A stretch of 64,000 nucleotides of DNA from contig JAGYJJ010000005.1 of assembly GCA_018402235.1 (NCBI GenBank), forward strand, positions 124,001 to 188,000, in the 5' to 3' direction. The notes beneath the pieces were generated by a model. The model searched no databases and was not told the origin of the DNA. It worked only from the letters and a program-made list of their open reading frames with translations. Within the stretch, counting starts at the first letter, position 1, and each line of letters starts with the position of its first letter. Made by a program: the position numbers and the translations under genes. Source of the DNA: Candidatus Nanopelagicales bacterium. GTDB lineage: Bacteria > Actinomycetota > Actinomycetes > S36-B12. This document shows, piece by piece, positions 25,552 through 33,970 of the stretch.

Positions 25552-27132
25552 ATGTATCGCATCGACCCGCACCGAAGGCGCAGTAAGCGCCTCACTTACC
25601 TGGGAGTTCCCCTGAGCACCACGACAGACGACAGCACAACGGTCGCTACCACGCCTCCAACCTTTGCCGCTCTTGGCGTTACTGCCCCGATCGTCGACGC
25701 CCTCGCCGAACACGGCATCACCACTGCTTTTCCCATCCAGGAAATGTGTCTGGGCCTGGCGCTCGAAGGGCGCGATGTCATCGGGCAAGCGAAGACAGGA
25801 ACCGGCAAGACGCTCGGTTTCGGTATTCCACTACTTCAACGCATCGCCGCACCCGGATCCGATGCCTATACACAGTTGCCCGCCGATGCGGTGGGCAAGC
25901 CGCAAGCCCTCATCGTGTGCCCCACGCGTGAACTCGCCCTCCAGGTTTCCACCGACCTGCAGACAGCGGGTGCGAAACTCGGAGTTCGAGTGCTGTCCGT
26001 ATACGGGGGCCGGGCCTATGAACCCCAAATCGATGCGCTCCGCTCGGGCGTAGACGTAATCGTCGGCACGCCGGGTCGGCTTATCGACCTGGCGACCCGT
26101 GGCGATCTCGTCCTGTCACACGTTCGCGAACTCGTTTTGGACGAGGCGGACGAGATGCTGGATATGGGCTTCCTACCTGACGTCGAGCGGATCGTGGCCA
26201 TGCTGCCCAGCAACCGTCAGACGATGTTGTTCTCCGCCACGATGCCCGGTCAGATCATCGCCTTGGCGCGCCGTTACATGAATCAACCCACACACATTCG
26301 GGCCAGCGATCCGGGCGACGACAACGCCACTGTCGATGCCATCGAGCAGCATGTGTGGCGAGCGCACCCGATGGACAAGATTGAGATCTTGGCTCGGGTT
26401 CTGCAGGCCAACGGTCGCGGTCTGGTCATCATCTTCACGCGTACCAAGCGCAAAGCTCAGCGCATCAGCGATGACCTCACCGAACGTGGATTCGCAGTGG
26501 GAGCAGTTCACGGTGATCTCGGACAAGGTGCGCGCGAGCAGGCCCTGCGTGCATTCCGGTCCGGCAAGGTGGACATTCTCGTTGCTACCGACGTGGCCGC
26601 CCGTGGCATCGACGTCGAGGGTGTCACGCATGTCATCAACTATGAGTGCCCTGATGACGAAAAGACCTACCTTCACCGAGTTGGCAGGACCGGCCGCGCG
26701 GGTGCTTCCGGGGTTGCCGTCACCCTTGTGGACTGGGAAGACATTGCGCGTTGGCAAATGATCGATCGCGCGTTGAAGTTGCCTTTCAAAGATCCACTCG
26801 AGACCTACTCCACGAGCCCGCACGTATTCACCGGTTTGGGAATCCCCGAGGGAACTACGGGCCGACTACCCAAAGCTCAACGCACCCGAGAAGGCCTATC
26901 GGCTGAGAAGGTGGAAGACCTCGGCGAAACCGGGAAGCAGGCAGGCCGGTCACGTAGAGAGCCGAGCAAACCCGATCGGTCGCGTACTGGGGGTGCGCGT
27001 GAGGGTAGCCGCGAGAAGCCTCGAGACAGCAAGCCGCATGTCGAAAAACCGGCCAACGCAGATTCGACCAAGCCGCGCCGTCAACGCCGGCGAACCCGCA
27101 GTGGCAATCCCGATCAGCCAAGCACCGCCTGA
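25552..27132 (+). CDS. DEAD-box RNA helicase
   Basis: About 526 residues. The Q motif is FAALGVTAPIVDALAEHGITTAFPIQ. Motif I is AKTGTGKT, Ia is PTRELA, II is DEAD (VLDEADEMLDMGF), and III is SAT. The helicase C domain has IIFTRTKRKAQ, VATDVAARGIDV and HRVGRTGRAG. A long basic tail (residues about 440 onward) with many Arg, Lys and Ser probably binds RNA. The start is uncertain: ATG 25552 is taken here, but a CTG at about 25612 has GGGAG just upstream and starts L-S-T-T-T-D. The frame also opens at 25480. The 3' end overlaps the convergent parA-like gene by 19 bases. Confidence 0.92.
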   Translation: MYRIDPHRRRSKRLTYLGVPLSTTTDDSTTVATTPPTFAALGVTAPIVDALAEHGITTAFPIQEMCLGLALEGRDVIGQAKTGTGKTLGFGIPLLQRIAAPGSDAYTQLPADAVGKPQALIVCPTRELALQVSTDLQTAGAKLGVRVLSVYGGRAYEPQIDALRSGVDVIVGTPGRLIDLATRGDLVLSHVRELVLDEADEMLDMGFLPDVERIVAMLPSNRQTMLFSATMPGQIIALARRYMNQPTHIRASDPGDDNATVDAIEQHVWRAHPMDKIEILARVLQANGRGLVIIFTRTKRKAQRISDDLTERGFAVGAVHGDLGQGAREQALRAFRSGKVDILVATDVAARGIDVEGVTHVINYECPDDEKTYLHRVGRTGRAGASGVAVTLVDWEDIARWQMIDRALKLPFKDPLETYSTSPHVFTGLGIPEGTTGRLPKAQRTREGLSAEKVEDLGETGKQAGRSRREPSKPDRSRTGGAREGSREKPRDSKPHVEKPANADSTKPRRQRRRTRSGNPDQPSTA

Positions 27133-27887
27133 GCCAAAGCACGATAGGCACTCGCACCGGCAGAGCGTGGTGAGGTAGCGAGGATCGTTCGACCTACCGC
27201 CGGGGCCTCCGCGAAACGGATACTTCTCGGGATGGAATCGAACACTGCAACGCCATAGCGCGGCCCGAGGTCAGCCAACACTGCTTGCGCGTGCGCGGTT
27301 CGTCCGTCGAACATCGTTGGCACGATGCCAGCCACGGTCAGTTCAGGGTTGGACCAGCGCCGCACCTCATCAATTGTTTCCATCAACTGCCCCAGACCAC
27401 GGTGAGACAAGGTTTCGCATTTCAAGGGCACGATTACTTCGTCAGCTGCAACAAGTGCGTTGATCGTCATCAGACCCAAAGACGGCGAACAGTCGATCAC
27501 GATGAAGTCATAGTCGGGGCGCACCGTTGCCAACGCGCGCGCAAGGATGCTTTCTCGTCCTGGGCGTGCAGCGAGGGAGAGATCCGCAGAAGCAACAGCC
27601 ATAACGGACGGCAGTAGGTAAACGCCATCCTCGGTGCGTTGTATCGCCTGACGAATAGCGCGCGCGTGTTCCTCAGGATCGACGTCGTCGAGCAACAGCG
27701 CAATGGATTGACTCGCCTTGAGGTCTTCTGGGTCAATGCCCAAGGAGAAGGTTGCGCACGCCTGCGCGTCAAGATCGACCAGGAGTGTCGAGTTTCCGCA
27801 TTCGACAAGAGCTGCTGCCAGGGTGATTGCGGTAGTGGTTTTCGCGACTCCACCCTTTTGATTGACGATCGCTAACACCTGCGCCAT
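27114..27887 (-). CDS. ParA/Soj-family ATPase
   Basis: 257 residues with the deviant Walker A KGGVAKTTTAI at residues 11-21, the Walker A' DLDAQACATF, and VIDCSPSLGLMTINAL. ParA-like ATPases position chromosomes, plasmids or large complexes. No parB or parS is visible here, so this looks like an orphan chromosomal family member. It converges on and overlaps the helicase gene. Confidence 0.9.
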   Translation of the reverse strand: MAQVLAIVNQKGGVAKTTTAITLAAALVECGNSTLLVDLDAQACATFSLGIDPEDLKASQSIALLLDDVDPEEHARAIRQAIQRTEDGVYLLPSVMAVASADLSLAARPGRESILARALATVRPDYDFIVIDCSPSLGLMTINALVAADEVIVPLKCETLSHRGLGQLMETIDEVRRWSNPELTVAGIVPTMFDGRTAHAQAVLADLGPRYGVAVFDSIPRSIRFAEAPAVGRTILATSPRSAGASAYRALAQAVLG

Positions 27888-27954
27888 GGGCCTATTGTGA
27901 GGGTGTCCAGATGCGCGCGACCGAGCGGACTCATGCGACAGGGAAGGTGGTCAG

Positions 27955-28332
27955 ATGAGTGTCACGTTCACCTGGCAACTGCCGCGAGACTCCACAGCAC
28001 CTGCTCAAGGCCGCTGGCACGTTCGAGGTCTGGTATCCGATGATCGAGAAGCGGTAGACGCCGAATTAGTCGTGACCGAACTGATCACCAACGCGTGGAA
28101 GCACGGACACGGGAGCGCAGACATCTCACTGCGCGTGGAGGTTCGTGATGAGTCTTTGCGCATCGAGGTGTGTGGAGAGGCCGAAGGCAACCCGATTCGC
28201 AGCGCTGGAGATCTGGGATCTGACCCTGGTGGCCGCGGCTTAATGATGATCGACGGGCTCACCCAACAGTGGGGGTTCGAACGACGCGGGGATTTCGTGT
28301 GCGTCTGGGCCGATGTACTTCACCCGGTCTAA
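27955..28332 (+). CDS. Anti-sigma-factor-type ATP-binding protein (HATPase_c)
   Basis: 125 residues. The N box is ELVVTELITNAWKHG (Glu/Asn for magnesium-ATP) and the G box PGGRGLMMIDGL, as in RsbW/SpoIIAB-like serine kinases that sequester sigma factors. No sigma factor or antagonist gene stands next to it. It converges with the nuclease gene, and the last four bases overlap. Confidence 0.85.
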   Translation: MSVTFTWQLPRDSTAPAQGRWHVRGLVSDDREAVDAELVVTELITNAWKHGHGSADISLRVEVRDESLRIEVCGEAEGNPIRSAGDLGSDPGGRGLMMIDGLTQQWGFERRGDFVCVWADVLHPV

Positions 28333-29228
28333 TCCACCTGGGCTGAAAGACCTTCCCACGGTTCTTTGCGCCGAGTGAAACTTTGCCCCACGGCGCAATC
28401 CGACCAGAAGTCACAAAAACCGCACAGCGCACTCGGCCTCGCCGGAAAGAGTTCATCCAGCATGAGATCCCGTTCCTGTGATGAATCCCCCGCATCCGGG
28501 GTATTTGAGTCCGGGGTGTTGGAGTCCGGGGTGTTGGAGTCCGGGGTGTTGGAGTCCGGGGTGTTCGACTCGTATGTGTCCTGGGCGAGGGTGATGTCCT
28601 GGGCGATCTGTGTTACCCGATCCAGGTGCCGCCTCAGCGATTCATCCGTGTGAGTCCAGGTCACCTGATTGCCGCTCGGTAGGTGATGCAACGAGACCTC
28701 CAAGCAGGCGTGCCCTAGGGCACGCTGGAGCATGAGTGCGTACATAGCCAGAGCCTGAGAACCTCGGACATCACCTGGGGAGGGAATCGACTTGCCGGTT
28801 TTGTAATCGACCACCGACGCGCGTCCTTGGGTGAGGTCGATCCTGTCTATCCGTCCTTGCATGATGAAGTGCTCGGCCTTGAAGGCGAGGGTTCGCTCGG
28901 TGCTGAACGGCTGAAACGTTGGATCCAGTTGCCGGACATAGGCCGACACCATGTCGGTCGCTCGTACACGCCACTGATCAGATTGCTCACGATCCCGAAA
29001 CCCCGAATCGATCCATACCTGGCGGATCAAGACATCCACTGCCTGGGATGTTCGTTGATCCACCGGAAGCTCGAACCACTCGCGAAGTGCCGCGTGCACC
29101 GAGTTTCCAAACGAGAAATGGGCCCACGTTTGACCAGAGCGCCGCCGCTCGACGTAGGTGAGGAAATACCGGCGTGGGCAATCAACCCAGGAGGCCGCTT
29201 TACTCGGCGAAAGTTTGAGGTAGGTCAC
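28329..29228 (-). CDS. PD-(D/E)XK nuclease with Fe-S cluster, RecB-family
   Basis: About 299 residues from the GTG at 29228; the frame is open to 29714, and a GTG at 29288 is an alternative start. LKLSPSKAASWVDCPRRYFLTYVERR opens the domain and gives the first Cys. Catalytic residues follow in GRIDRID and VVDYKTGK near 170. Near the end, CGFCDFWSDC provides the other three Cys of an AddB/Cas4-type 4Fe-4S cluster. Five copies of the pentapeptide SNTPD sit between the nuclease core and the last Cys triad. It probably degrades or processes DNA ends; standalone members are common in actinobacteria. Confidence 0.85.
   Translation of the reverse strand: MTYLKLSPSKAASWVDCPRRYFLTYVERRRSGQTWAHFSFGNSVHAALREWFELPVDQRTSQAVDVLIRQVWIDSGFRDREQSDQWRVRATDMVSAYVRQLDPTFQPFSTERTLAFKAEHFIMQGRIDRIDLTQGRASVVDYKTGKSIPSPGDVRGSQALAMYALMLQRALGHACLEVSLHHLPSGNQVTWTHTDESLRRHLDRVTQIAQDITLAQDTYESNTPDSNTPDSNTPDSNTPDSNTPDAGDSSQERDLMLDELFPARPSALCGFCDFWSDCAVGQSFTRRKEPWEGLSAQVD
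28498..28572. repeat. Five 15-base tandem repeats in the nuclease gene
   Basis: Units of GGGGTGTTGGAGTCC (first and last with a few changes) run in frame. On the minus strand they encode the SNTPD repeats. Near-identity of the central three copies suggests recent expansion by slippage. Confidence 0.9.
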
Positions 29229-29291
29229 ATTGGCACCGTAAACGCCCGGGCCGACATTCGATTCGCTTTCCGCGGCAATTGGTGACACGGT

Positions 29292-30566
29292 TTGCCCGTG
29301 AGTGGACGAATTGTTCTCATTGGATCCGGCGAAACTTCTCCCACTATGGTCAAGTTGCACCGAAGCATTCTGGCCAGCGCGCCGGCCGGCGAGCATTCGG
29401 TGATCGATACCTCGTTCGGCTTCCAAGCCAATGCCGATGACCTCACCGAAAAGATCCGCGAGTACTTCGCCCAGTCTGTTGGTTCGGATATCAGCCCGGC
29501 CATCTGGCGCCGAAGCGACGATCCGACTGCCGAGCGGGAGAAGACGCTGGCCCAATTGGCTCGATCGACGTGGGTATTCGCCGGACCCGGTAGCCCGAGC
29601 TACGCATTGAAGCAGTGGGTGGACACTGGCGTTCCTCGAGCACTCACATCCGTGGTCGAAGGCGAAGGAACCTTGGTTTTCGGCAGTGCAGCGGCTGTCA
29701 CGATCGGCTCGCACTCACTGCCTGTCTACGAGATCTACAAAGTGGGTGCTGATCCTTACTGGGATACCGGCCTGAACCTGCTCGAGGCAGTCACCGGCAT
29801 TTCCGCTGCAGTAATTCCCCATTACGACAACCGTGAGGGCGGTCGACACGACACCCGCTTTTGTTACATGGGCGAGACCCGTCTGTTGCAACTGGAGCAG
29901 CTGCTTCCCGCGGGCGTGGGAGTCCTGGGTGTCGATGAACACACAGCAGTGGTCATCGATGGTCCGAACGTAGAAGTGCATGGAGCAGGCACCATGACTG
30001 CGCGTTACCGCGATCACGAACAGATCGTGGGAGCTGGACAAACGGTTTCGGTCGAGCATCTGAAGGCATGGCTTCGAGGCGAGGATCCCTCCGCATCCGA
30101 AACGAGCGCGTTCGCCGCCCCCGCTTCCGAACACATCGCTGCTGCTACCGATCCTTCGCCTGCAACTGGTGCGCCGTCGTTACGGGGCGATGCCGCCGCT
30201 CTCCGCGAGCGCTTCGATGCGGCTGTGTCTGCTGGTGATTCAGATGAGGCCCTCACTGCCTGCTTGGAACTCGACGATCTCATCAACGCCTGGAGCGCCG
30301 ACACACTTCAAGGGGAGGATCGAGACATCGCGCGAGCTACGTTGCGGGCAATGCTCGTCGACCTTGCTGCGATGAGCGCAACCCCACGCATCTCACCTCG
30401 CGAGCTGCTCGACCCGATTGTGTCCGTCGCGTTGACCGCCCGTGCACAGGCGCGATCATCGAAGGACTTTGCCATGAGTGACCTGCTTCGTGACGGACTT
30501 CTCGCCGCAGGTATTGAAGTTCGCGACACACCCGCGGGTACCGAGTGGGAGCTCAAGGAAAACTGA
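29292..30566 (+). CDS. Peptidase S51/cyanophycinase-like protein fused to a CysS-like C-terminal domain
   Basis: 424 residues; the start is TTG at 29292 or GTG at 29298. Residues 1-270 are a type-1 glutamine-amidotransferase-like (peptidase S51) fold. They include GRIVLIGSGETSP, FAGPGSPSYALKQW, FGSAAAVTIG (nucleophile Ser region) and VIPHYDNREGGRHDTR. After a low-complexity linker the last 120 residues, with ARSSKDFAMSDLLRDGLLAAGIEVRDTPAGTEWEL, copy the end of cysteinyl-tRNA synthetase. The chain is cytoplasmic and its substrate is unknown. The start is only 63 bases from the divergent nuclease start. Confidence 0.83.
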   Translation: MPVSGRIVLIGSGETSPTMVKLHRSILASAPAGEHSVIDTSFGFQANADDLTEKIREYFAQSVGSDISPAIWRRSDDPTAEREKTLAQLARSTWVFAGPGSPSYALKQWVDTGVPRALTSVVEGEGTLVFGSAAAVTIGSHSLPVYEIYKVGADPYWDTGLNLLEAVTGISAAVIPHYDNREGGRHDTRFCYMGETRLLQLEQLLPAGVGVLGVDEHTAVVIDGPNVEVHGAGTMTARYRDHEQIVGAGQTVSVEHLKAWLRGEDPSASETSAFAAPASEHIAAATDPSPATGAPSLRGDAAALRERFDAAVSAGDSDEALTACLELDDLINAWSADTLQGEDRDIARATLRAMLVDLAAMSATPRISPRELLDPIVSVALTARAQARSSKDFAMSDLLRDGLLAAGIEVRDTPAGTEWELKEN

Positions 30567-30577
30567 AGCAAACCTGG

Positions 30578-30976
30578 CTAAGCAATCAGGTGCCACTCGC
30601 GTAGGGCTTCGAGGAGTCCTTCGCTCGTCTCCAGATTCTCCAACTGCTCTACGTCGAAGAAGCGTGCGTCCGCAGCGTCGTCGGCAGCAATAGCGATCGG
30701 GGAACCTGAGCACGTACAGAGAAAATCCCTGATGACATACGTATCGCCCGAAGGTGCTTCGCGCAGCACCGTTCCGACCTCACGTTCAACTCGGACAAAG
30801 ATTCCCGTTTCCTCGCGTACCTCGCGGATCACGCCCTCGTCGGCGCTTTCGTCCACCTCCTGGCGACCCCCCGGTAGGGACCACATCCCCTGCGCGGGCG
30901 GATTGGCTCTCTTGACCAAAAGAAGTCGACCTCGTTCGTCGAAGACGACCGCACCAACGCACGGAATATCGGCCAT
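30578..30976 (-). CDS. NUDIX hydrolase
   Basis: 132 residues. The Nudix box is GGRQEVDESADEGVIREVREETGI near residues 35-60. Such enzymes cleave nucleoside diphosphates linked to another group; the substrate is unknown. Its start codon shares a base with the acyl-CoA dehydrogenase stop, so the two are co-transcribed. Confidence 0.92.
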   Translation of the reverse strand: MADIPCVGAVVFDERGRLLLVKRANPPAQGMWSLPGGRQEVDESADEGVIREVREETGIFVRVEREVGTVLREAPSGDTYVIRDFLCTCSGSPIAIAADDAADARFFDVEQLENLETSEGLLEALREWHLIA

Positions 30977-32181
30977 CAGGTACGGAGCTTGTAGTCCTCG
31001 AGGAGTCTGCGAGCAATGATCATCTTCTGAATATCCGCGGTGCCCTCACCGATCATGAGCATGGGCGCCTCGCGGTACAGCCGCTCGATCTCGTATTCCT
31101 TCGAGTAGCCGTACCCCCCATGAATCCGGAAGGAATCTTCGACCACTTCCTTGCAGAACTCACTGGCAAGGTACTTCGCCATCCCTGCTTCCAGGTCATT
31201 GCGAGCTCCTGAATCCTTGGTTCGCGCTGCCATGACCATCATCTGATGCGCGGCTTCAACCTTCGTGGCCATATCGGCCAAACGGAAAGCCACAGCCTGG
31301 TGCTCACTGATCTGCTTGCCGAAGGTGATGCGCTGTTGCGAGTACTGGATTCCAAGTTCGAATGCCCGTAGCGCCAAACCGCACGCACGCGCCGCGACGT
31401 TCACGCGGCCTACTTCAACACCATCCATCATCTGGTAGAAACCCTTACCCGGCTCCCCACCGAGTATGGCTGTTGCCGGAAGCTTCAGACCATCCATCAC
31501 CAGTTCCGTGGTGTCGACTCCCTTGTAACCCATCTTTTCAATCTTTCCGGGAATCGTTAGACCGGGACGCACCTCACCGAAGCCCTCCGTCTTATCGACA
31601 AGGAAGGTCGACATTCGCTTGTAGACACTGGAGTCGGCCGGAGCTGCGTTATCCGTTCGCACGAGCACAGCCACAAGATTTGACGATCCACCGTTGGTCA
31701 GCCACATCTTCTGTCCGGTGAGGACATAGTGGTCGCCATCAACTACAGCCTTACTCGTGATAGCCGATACATCAGAACCGCAGCCAGGCTCACTCATGCT
31801 GAAGGCTCCCCGAATCTCGCCCTCGGCCATCTTCGGCAGGTAGTGCTGCTTTTGCTCTTCGGTTCCGTGGTGCAAGACCATGTGCGAGACGATGAAGTGC
31901 GTGTTGATTACTCCACTCACGCTCATCCAGCCACGCGCGATTTCCTCGACCACCAGTGCGTAGGTGAGAAGTGATTGACCGAGGCCGCCGTACTCTTCGG
32001 GAATCATCAGGCCGAACACGCCAAGTTCCTTCAAGCCGTCGACGATGTCCTTCGGGTATTCGTCGTTGTGCTCGAGTTCATTAGCTACCGGAATGATTTC
32101 CGCATCAACGAACTCGCGGATCCCGGCGAGAATATCTCGCTGATCCTCAGTCAAACCCTCGGTTTGCAGCAGACGACCCAC
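30976..32181 (-). CDS. Acyl-CoA dehydrogenase
   Basis: 401 residues from a GTG at 32181 with GAGGGGAG upstream. The frame is open to 32310, but the extra residues are not conserved in style. Characteristic blocks are LGVFGLMIPEEYGGLG, SMSEPGCGSDVSA, QKMWLTNGG, the catalytic-Glu region ARACGLALRAFELGIQYSQQR and IHGGYGYSKEYEIERLYREAP. It is an FAD enzyme that introduces a 2,3-double bond into acyl-CoA. With the CoA-ester lyase upstream, a branched-chain or dicarboxylic acyl-CoA route is possible. Confidence 0.93.
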   Translation of the reverse strand: MGRLLQTEGLTEDQRDILAGIREFVDAEIIPVANELEHNDEYPKDIVDGLKELGVFGLMIPEEYGGLGQSLLTYALVVEEIARGWMSVSGVINTHFIVSHMVLHHGTEEQKQHYLPKMAEGEIRGAFSMSEPGCGSDVSAITSKAVVDGDHYVLTGQKMWLTNGGSSNLVAVLVRTDNAAPADSSVYKRMSTFLVDKTEGFGEVRPGLTIPGKIEKMGYKGVDTTELVMDGLKLPATAILGGEPGKGFYQMMDGVEVGRVNVAARACGLALRAFELGIQYSQQRITFGKQISEHQAVAFRLADMATKVEAAHQMMVMAARTKDSGARNDLEAGMAKYLASEFCKEVVEDSFRIHGGYGYSKEYEIERLYREAPMLMIGEGTADIQKMIIARRLLEDYKLRT

Positions 32182-32269
32182 GGTAGAACTCCCCTCATGG
32201 AATTGCTGCGATGCTAACGCGAATCGGTAACGAGCGCGCGGGGTCGGCTCATCCAGCCTTCGCTGGGCC

Positions 32270-32896
32270 TCACCTGGACGGTAGGCGGACGGGATGCCAC
32301 AGTCCGGCACCGGGATTGACCAAGGCCACCGCGAGGACGAACGGCAGCGCTACGAGTGGCAGGTATCCGATCAGTTCAACGCCGGCGAAGGTTGCACCCG
32401 CAGCGAGGAGGGTGGCAAGCGGTAGCCAGGCGACCACCAGCACATGGATGCGATGGCCCGTATCGGCGCCGGTACCGAGCACGCATCGCTGGATGACTAT
32501 GGCCGTGCCACCGGCAGCAGCTCCCACGGCAAGGGCTGCCCCGAGGTCGGGCAGTTGGGAAACCAGCAGCAAAACCAGAACCGATGCCACGAGCGCCAAC
32601 GCGAGGGCACACCAGCCGCGCGTACTCGGGCGACGGCACACATGTCGCAAGGGATGACGGGGGTCGACGGGCGGAACCTCATCTCTTCCAGCGGAGAAGT
32701 GGTCGGCCTCGTGAACTCGAGTTCTGATCATCAGCACGGAACGCGCCTGCGCCAACGCCTCGAAGTGTTCACGATCGCCTCCAGCGTCGGGATGCGCCAA
32801 CTTGGCCCACACCCGCCACGCGTGATTGATCTGCTCGGGCGATGCATCGTGATCCACACCCAAGAGCAGTGCCGCGTGCTCGCGAGTCAAGCGCAC
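32270..32896 (-). CDS. J-domain membrane protein
   Basis: 208 residues. The first 60 are a DnaJ-like J domain: LLGVDHDASPEQINHAWRVWAKLAHPDAGGDREHFEAL, with the HPD that stimulates Hsp70. A basic linker follows, then four hydrophobic segments (about 97-113, 118-135, 148-168, 175-195). So it is a J protein anchored in the membrane by its C-terminus. It overlaps the lyase gene stop by one base, and is followed by the acyl-CoA dehydrogenase after 88 bases. Confidence 0.78.
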   Translation of the reverse strand: MRLTREHAALLLGVDHDASPEQINHAWRVWAKLAHPDAGGDREHFEALAQARSVLMIRTRVHEADHFSAGRDEVPPVDPRHPLRHVCRRPSTRGWCALALALVASVLVLLLVSQLPDLGAALAVGAAAGGTAIVIQRCVLGTGADTGHRIHVLVVAWLPLATLLAAGATFAGVELIGYLPLVALPFVLAVALVNPGAGLWHPVRLPSR

Positions 32897-33861
32897 TAGC
32901 TGCCCTCCGACGGTGTGAATGTCTGCGTGCGAGTCATGCCCCCTGCGCGACCCTTGCCCGCGATCACCAACGCCATCTTGCGTGAAGCTTCATCGATCAT
33001 TTCATCGCCGAGCATCGCCGCGCCCCGGGCGCCACCGGCAGCCGAGGTGTACCAGTTGTATGCATCAAGAATGAGTTCCGCGTGATCGTAATCAGCTTGG
33101 GTCGGTGAGAAGACCTCATTGGCTGCAGCGATCTGATCGGGGTGCAGAACCCACTTGCCGTCGAAACCCAAGGCGGCACTGCGGCCAGCCACTCGCCGGT
33201 AACCGTCGACGTCTTTGATCTGCAGATAGGGGCCGTCGATCGCGAGTTTGTCGTAGGCGCGCGCGGCCATGAGGATCCGCATCAAGATGTAGTGGTAGGC
33301 ATCGCCAACGTCGTAACCGGCTGGCTGTTCGCCCACCACCAAAGACTTCATATTGATGCTCGCCATGAAATCGGCCGGCCCGAAAATAATTGTCTCTACG
33401 CGCGGACTTGCGGCGGCTATCTCATCGACCTTGGTCAGACCCATAGCGTTTTCGATTTGCGCTTCGATCCCGATGCGCCCTACTTCCAATCCCTCGGACT
33501 TCTCGATCTGCGTGAGCAGCATGTCAAGGGCTTGGACCTGCTCAGCGTTTTGCACCTTCGGCAACATGATGCAGTCGAGGTTGGCACCTGCACCCGAGAC
33601 GACCTCAATCACGTCCGTATAGGTCCACGGGGTAGTCCAGTCGTTCACCCGAACAGCACGCACCTTGCCGTCGAAACCGCCTTCATTCAAGGCAGCGACG
33701 ATGTTCGCGCGGGCATCGGGCTTGGCTAGCGGCGCCACAGCGTCCTCGATGTCCATAAATATCTGATCGACAGGCAGGCCCTTGGCCTTGTCCAACATTT
33801 TCGGGCTCGAACCTGGAACCGCCAGGTTCGAACGACGTGTACGAATCTCGCGGGTAGCCAC
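32896..33861 (-). CDS. HpcH/HpaI-type CoA-ester lyase
   Basis: 321 residues from a GTG at 33861. RRSNLAVPGSSPKMLDKAKGLPVDQIFMDIEDAVAP, MLPKVQNAEQV, IEAQIENAMGL and GFDGKWVLHPDQIAAANEVFSPT are the citrate-lyase-beta/malyl-CoA-lyase pattern. The family cleaves or hydrolyses malyl-, methylmalyl- or citramalyl-CoA using a divalent metal. The exact substrate is not readable here. It is followed by the J-domain and acyl-CoA dehydrogenase genes on the same strand. Confidence 0.9.
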   Translation of the reverse strand: MATREIRTRRSNLAVPGSSPKMLDKAKGLPVDQIFMDIEDAVAPLAKPDARANIVAALNEGGFDGKVRAVRVNDWTTPWTYTDVIEVVSGAGANLDCIMLPKVQNAEQVQALDMLLTQIEKSEGLEVGRIGIEAQIENAMGLTKVDEIAAASPRVETIIFGPADFMASINMKSLVVGEQPAGYDVGDAYHYILMRILMAARAYDKLAIDGPYLQIKDVDGYRRVAGRSAALGFDGKWVLHPDQIAAANEVFSPTQADYDHAELILDAYNWYTSAAGGARGAAMLGDEMIDEASRKMALVIAGKGRAGGMTRTQTFTPSEGS

Positions 33862-33970
33862 GGGCTCATCCCTTCTCGTGCGGTGGGGGTGCAGTCGCAT
33901 AAGGACGCCCTGACTCTAGCGCCGGTTAGGAGGACGCAGTGATGAAGCGTCCCCGCCTACAGTTCTCACC

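Noticed and set aside
28498-28572. CRISPR-like spacing of repeats
   Set aside because: The units are contiguous 15-mers in frame inside a coding gene, with no spacers.
32182-32310. Longer start of the acyl-CoA dehydrogenase
   Set aside because: GAGGGGAG lies directly before the GTG at 32181, and the preceding residues do not resemble the family.
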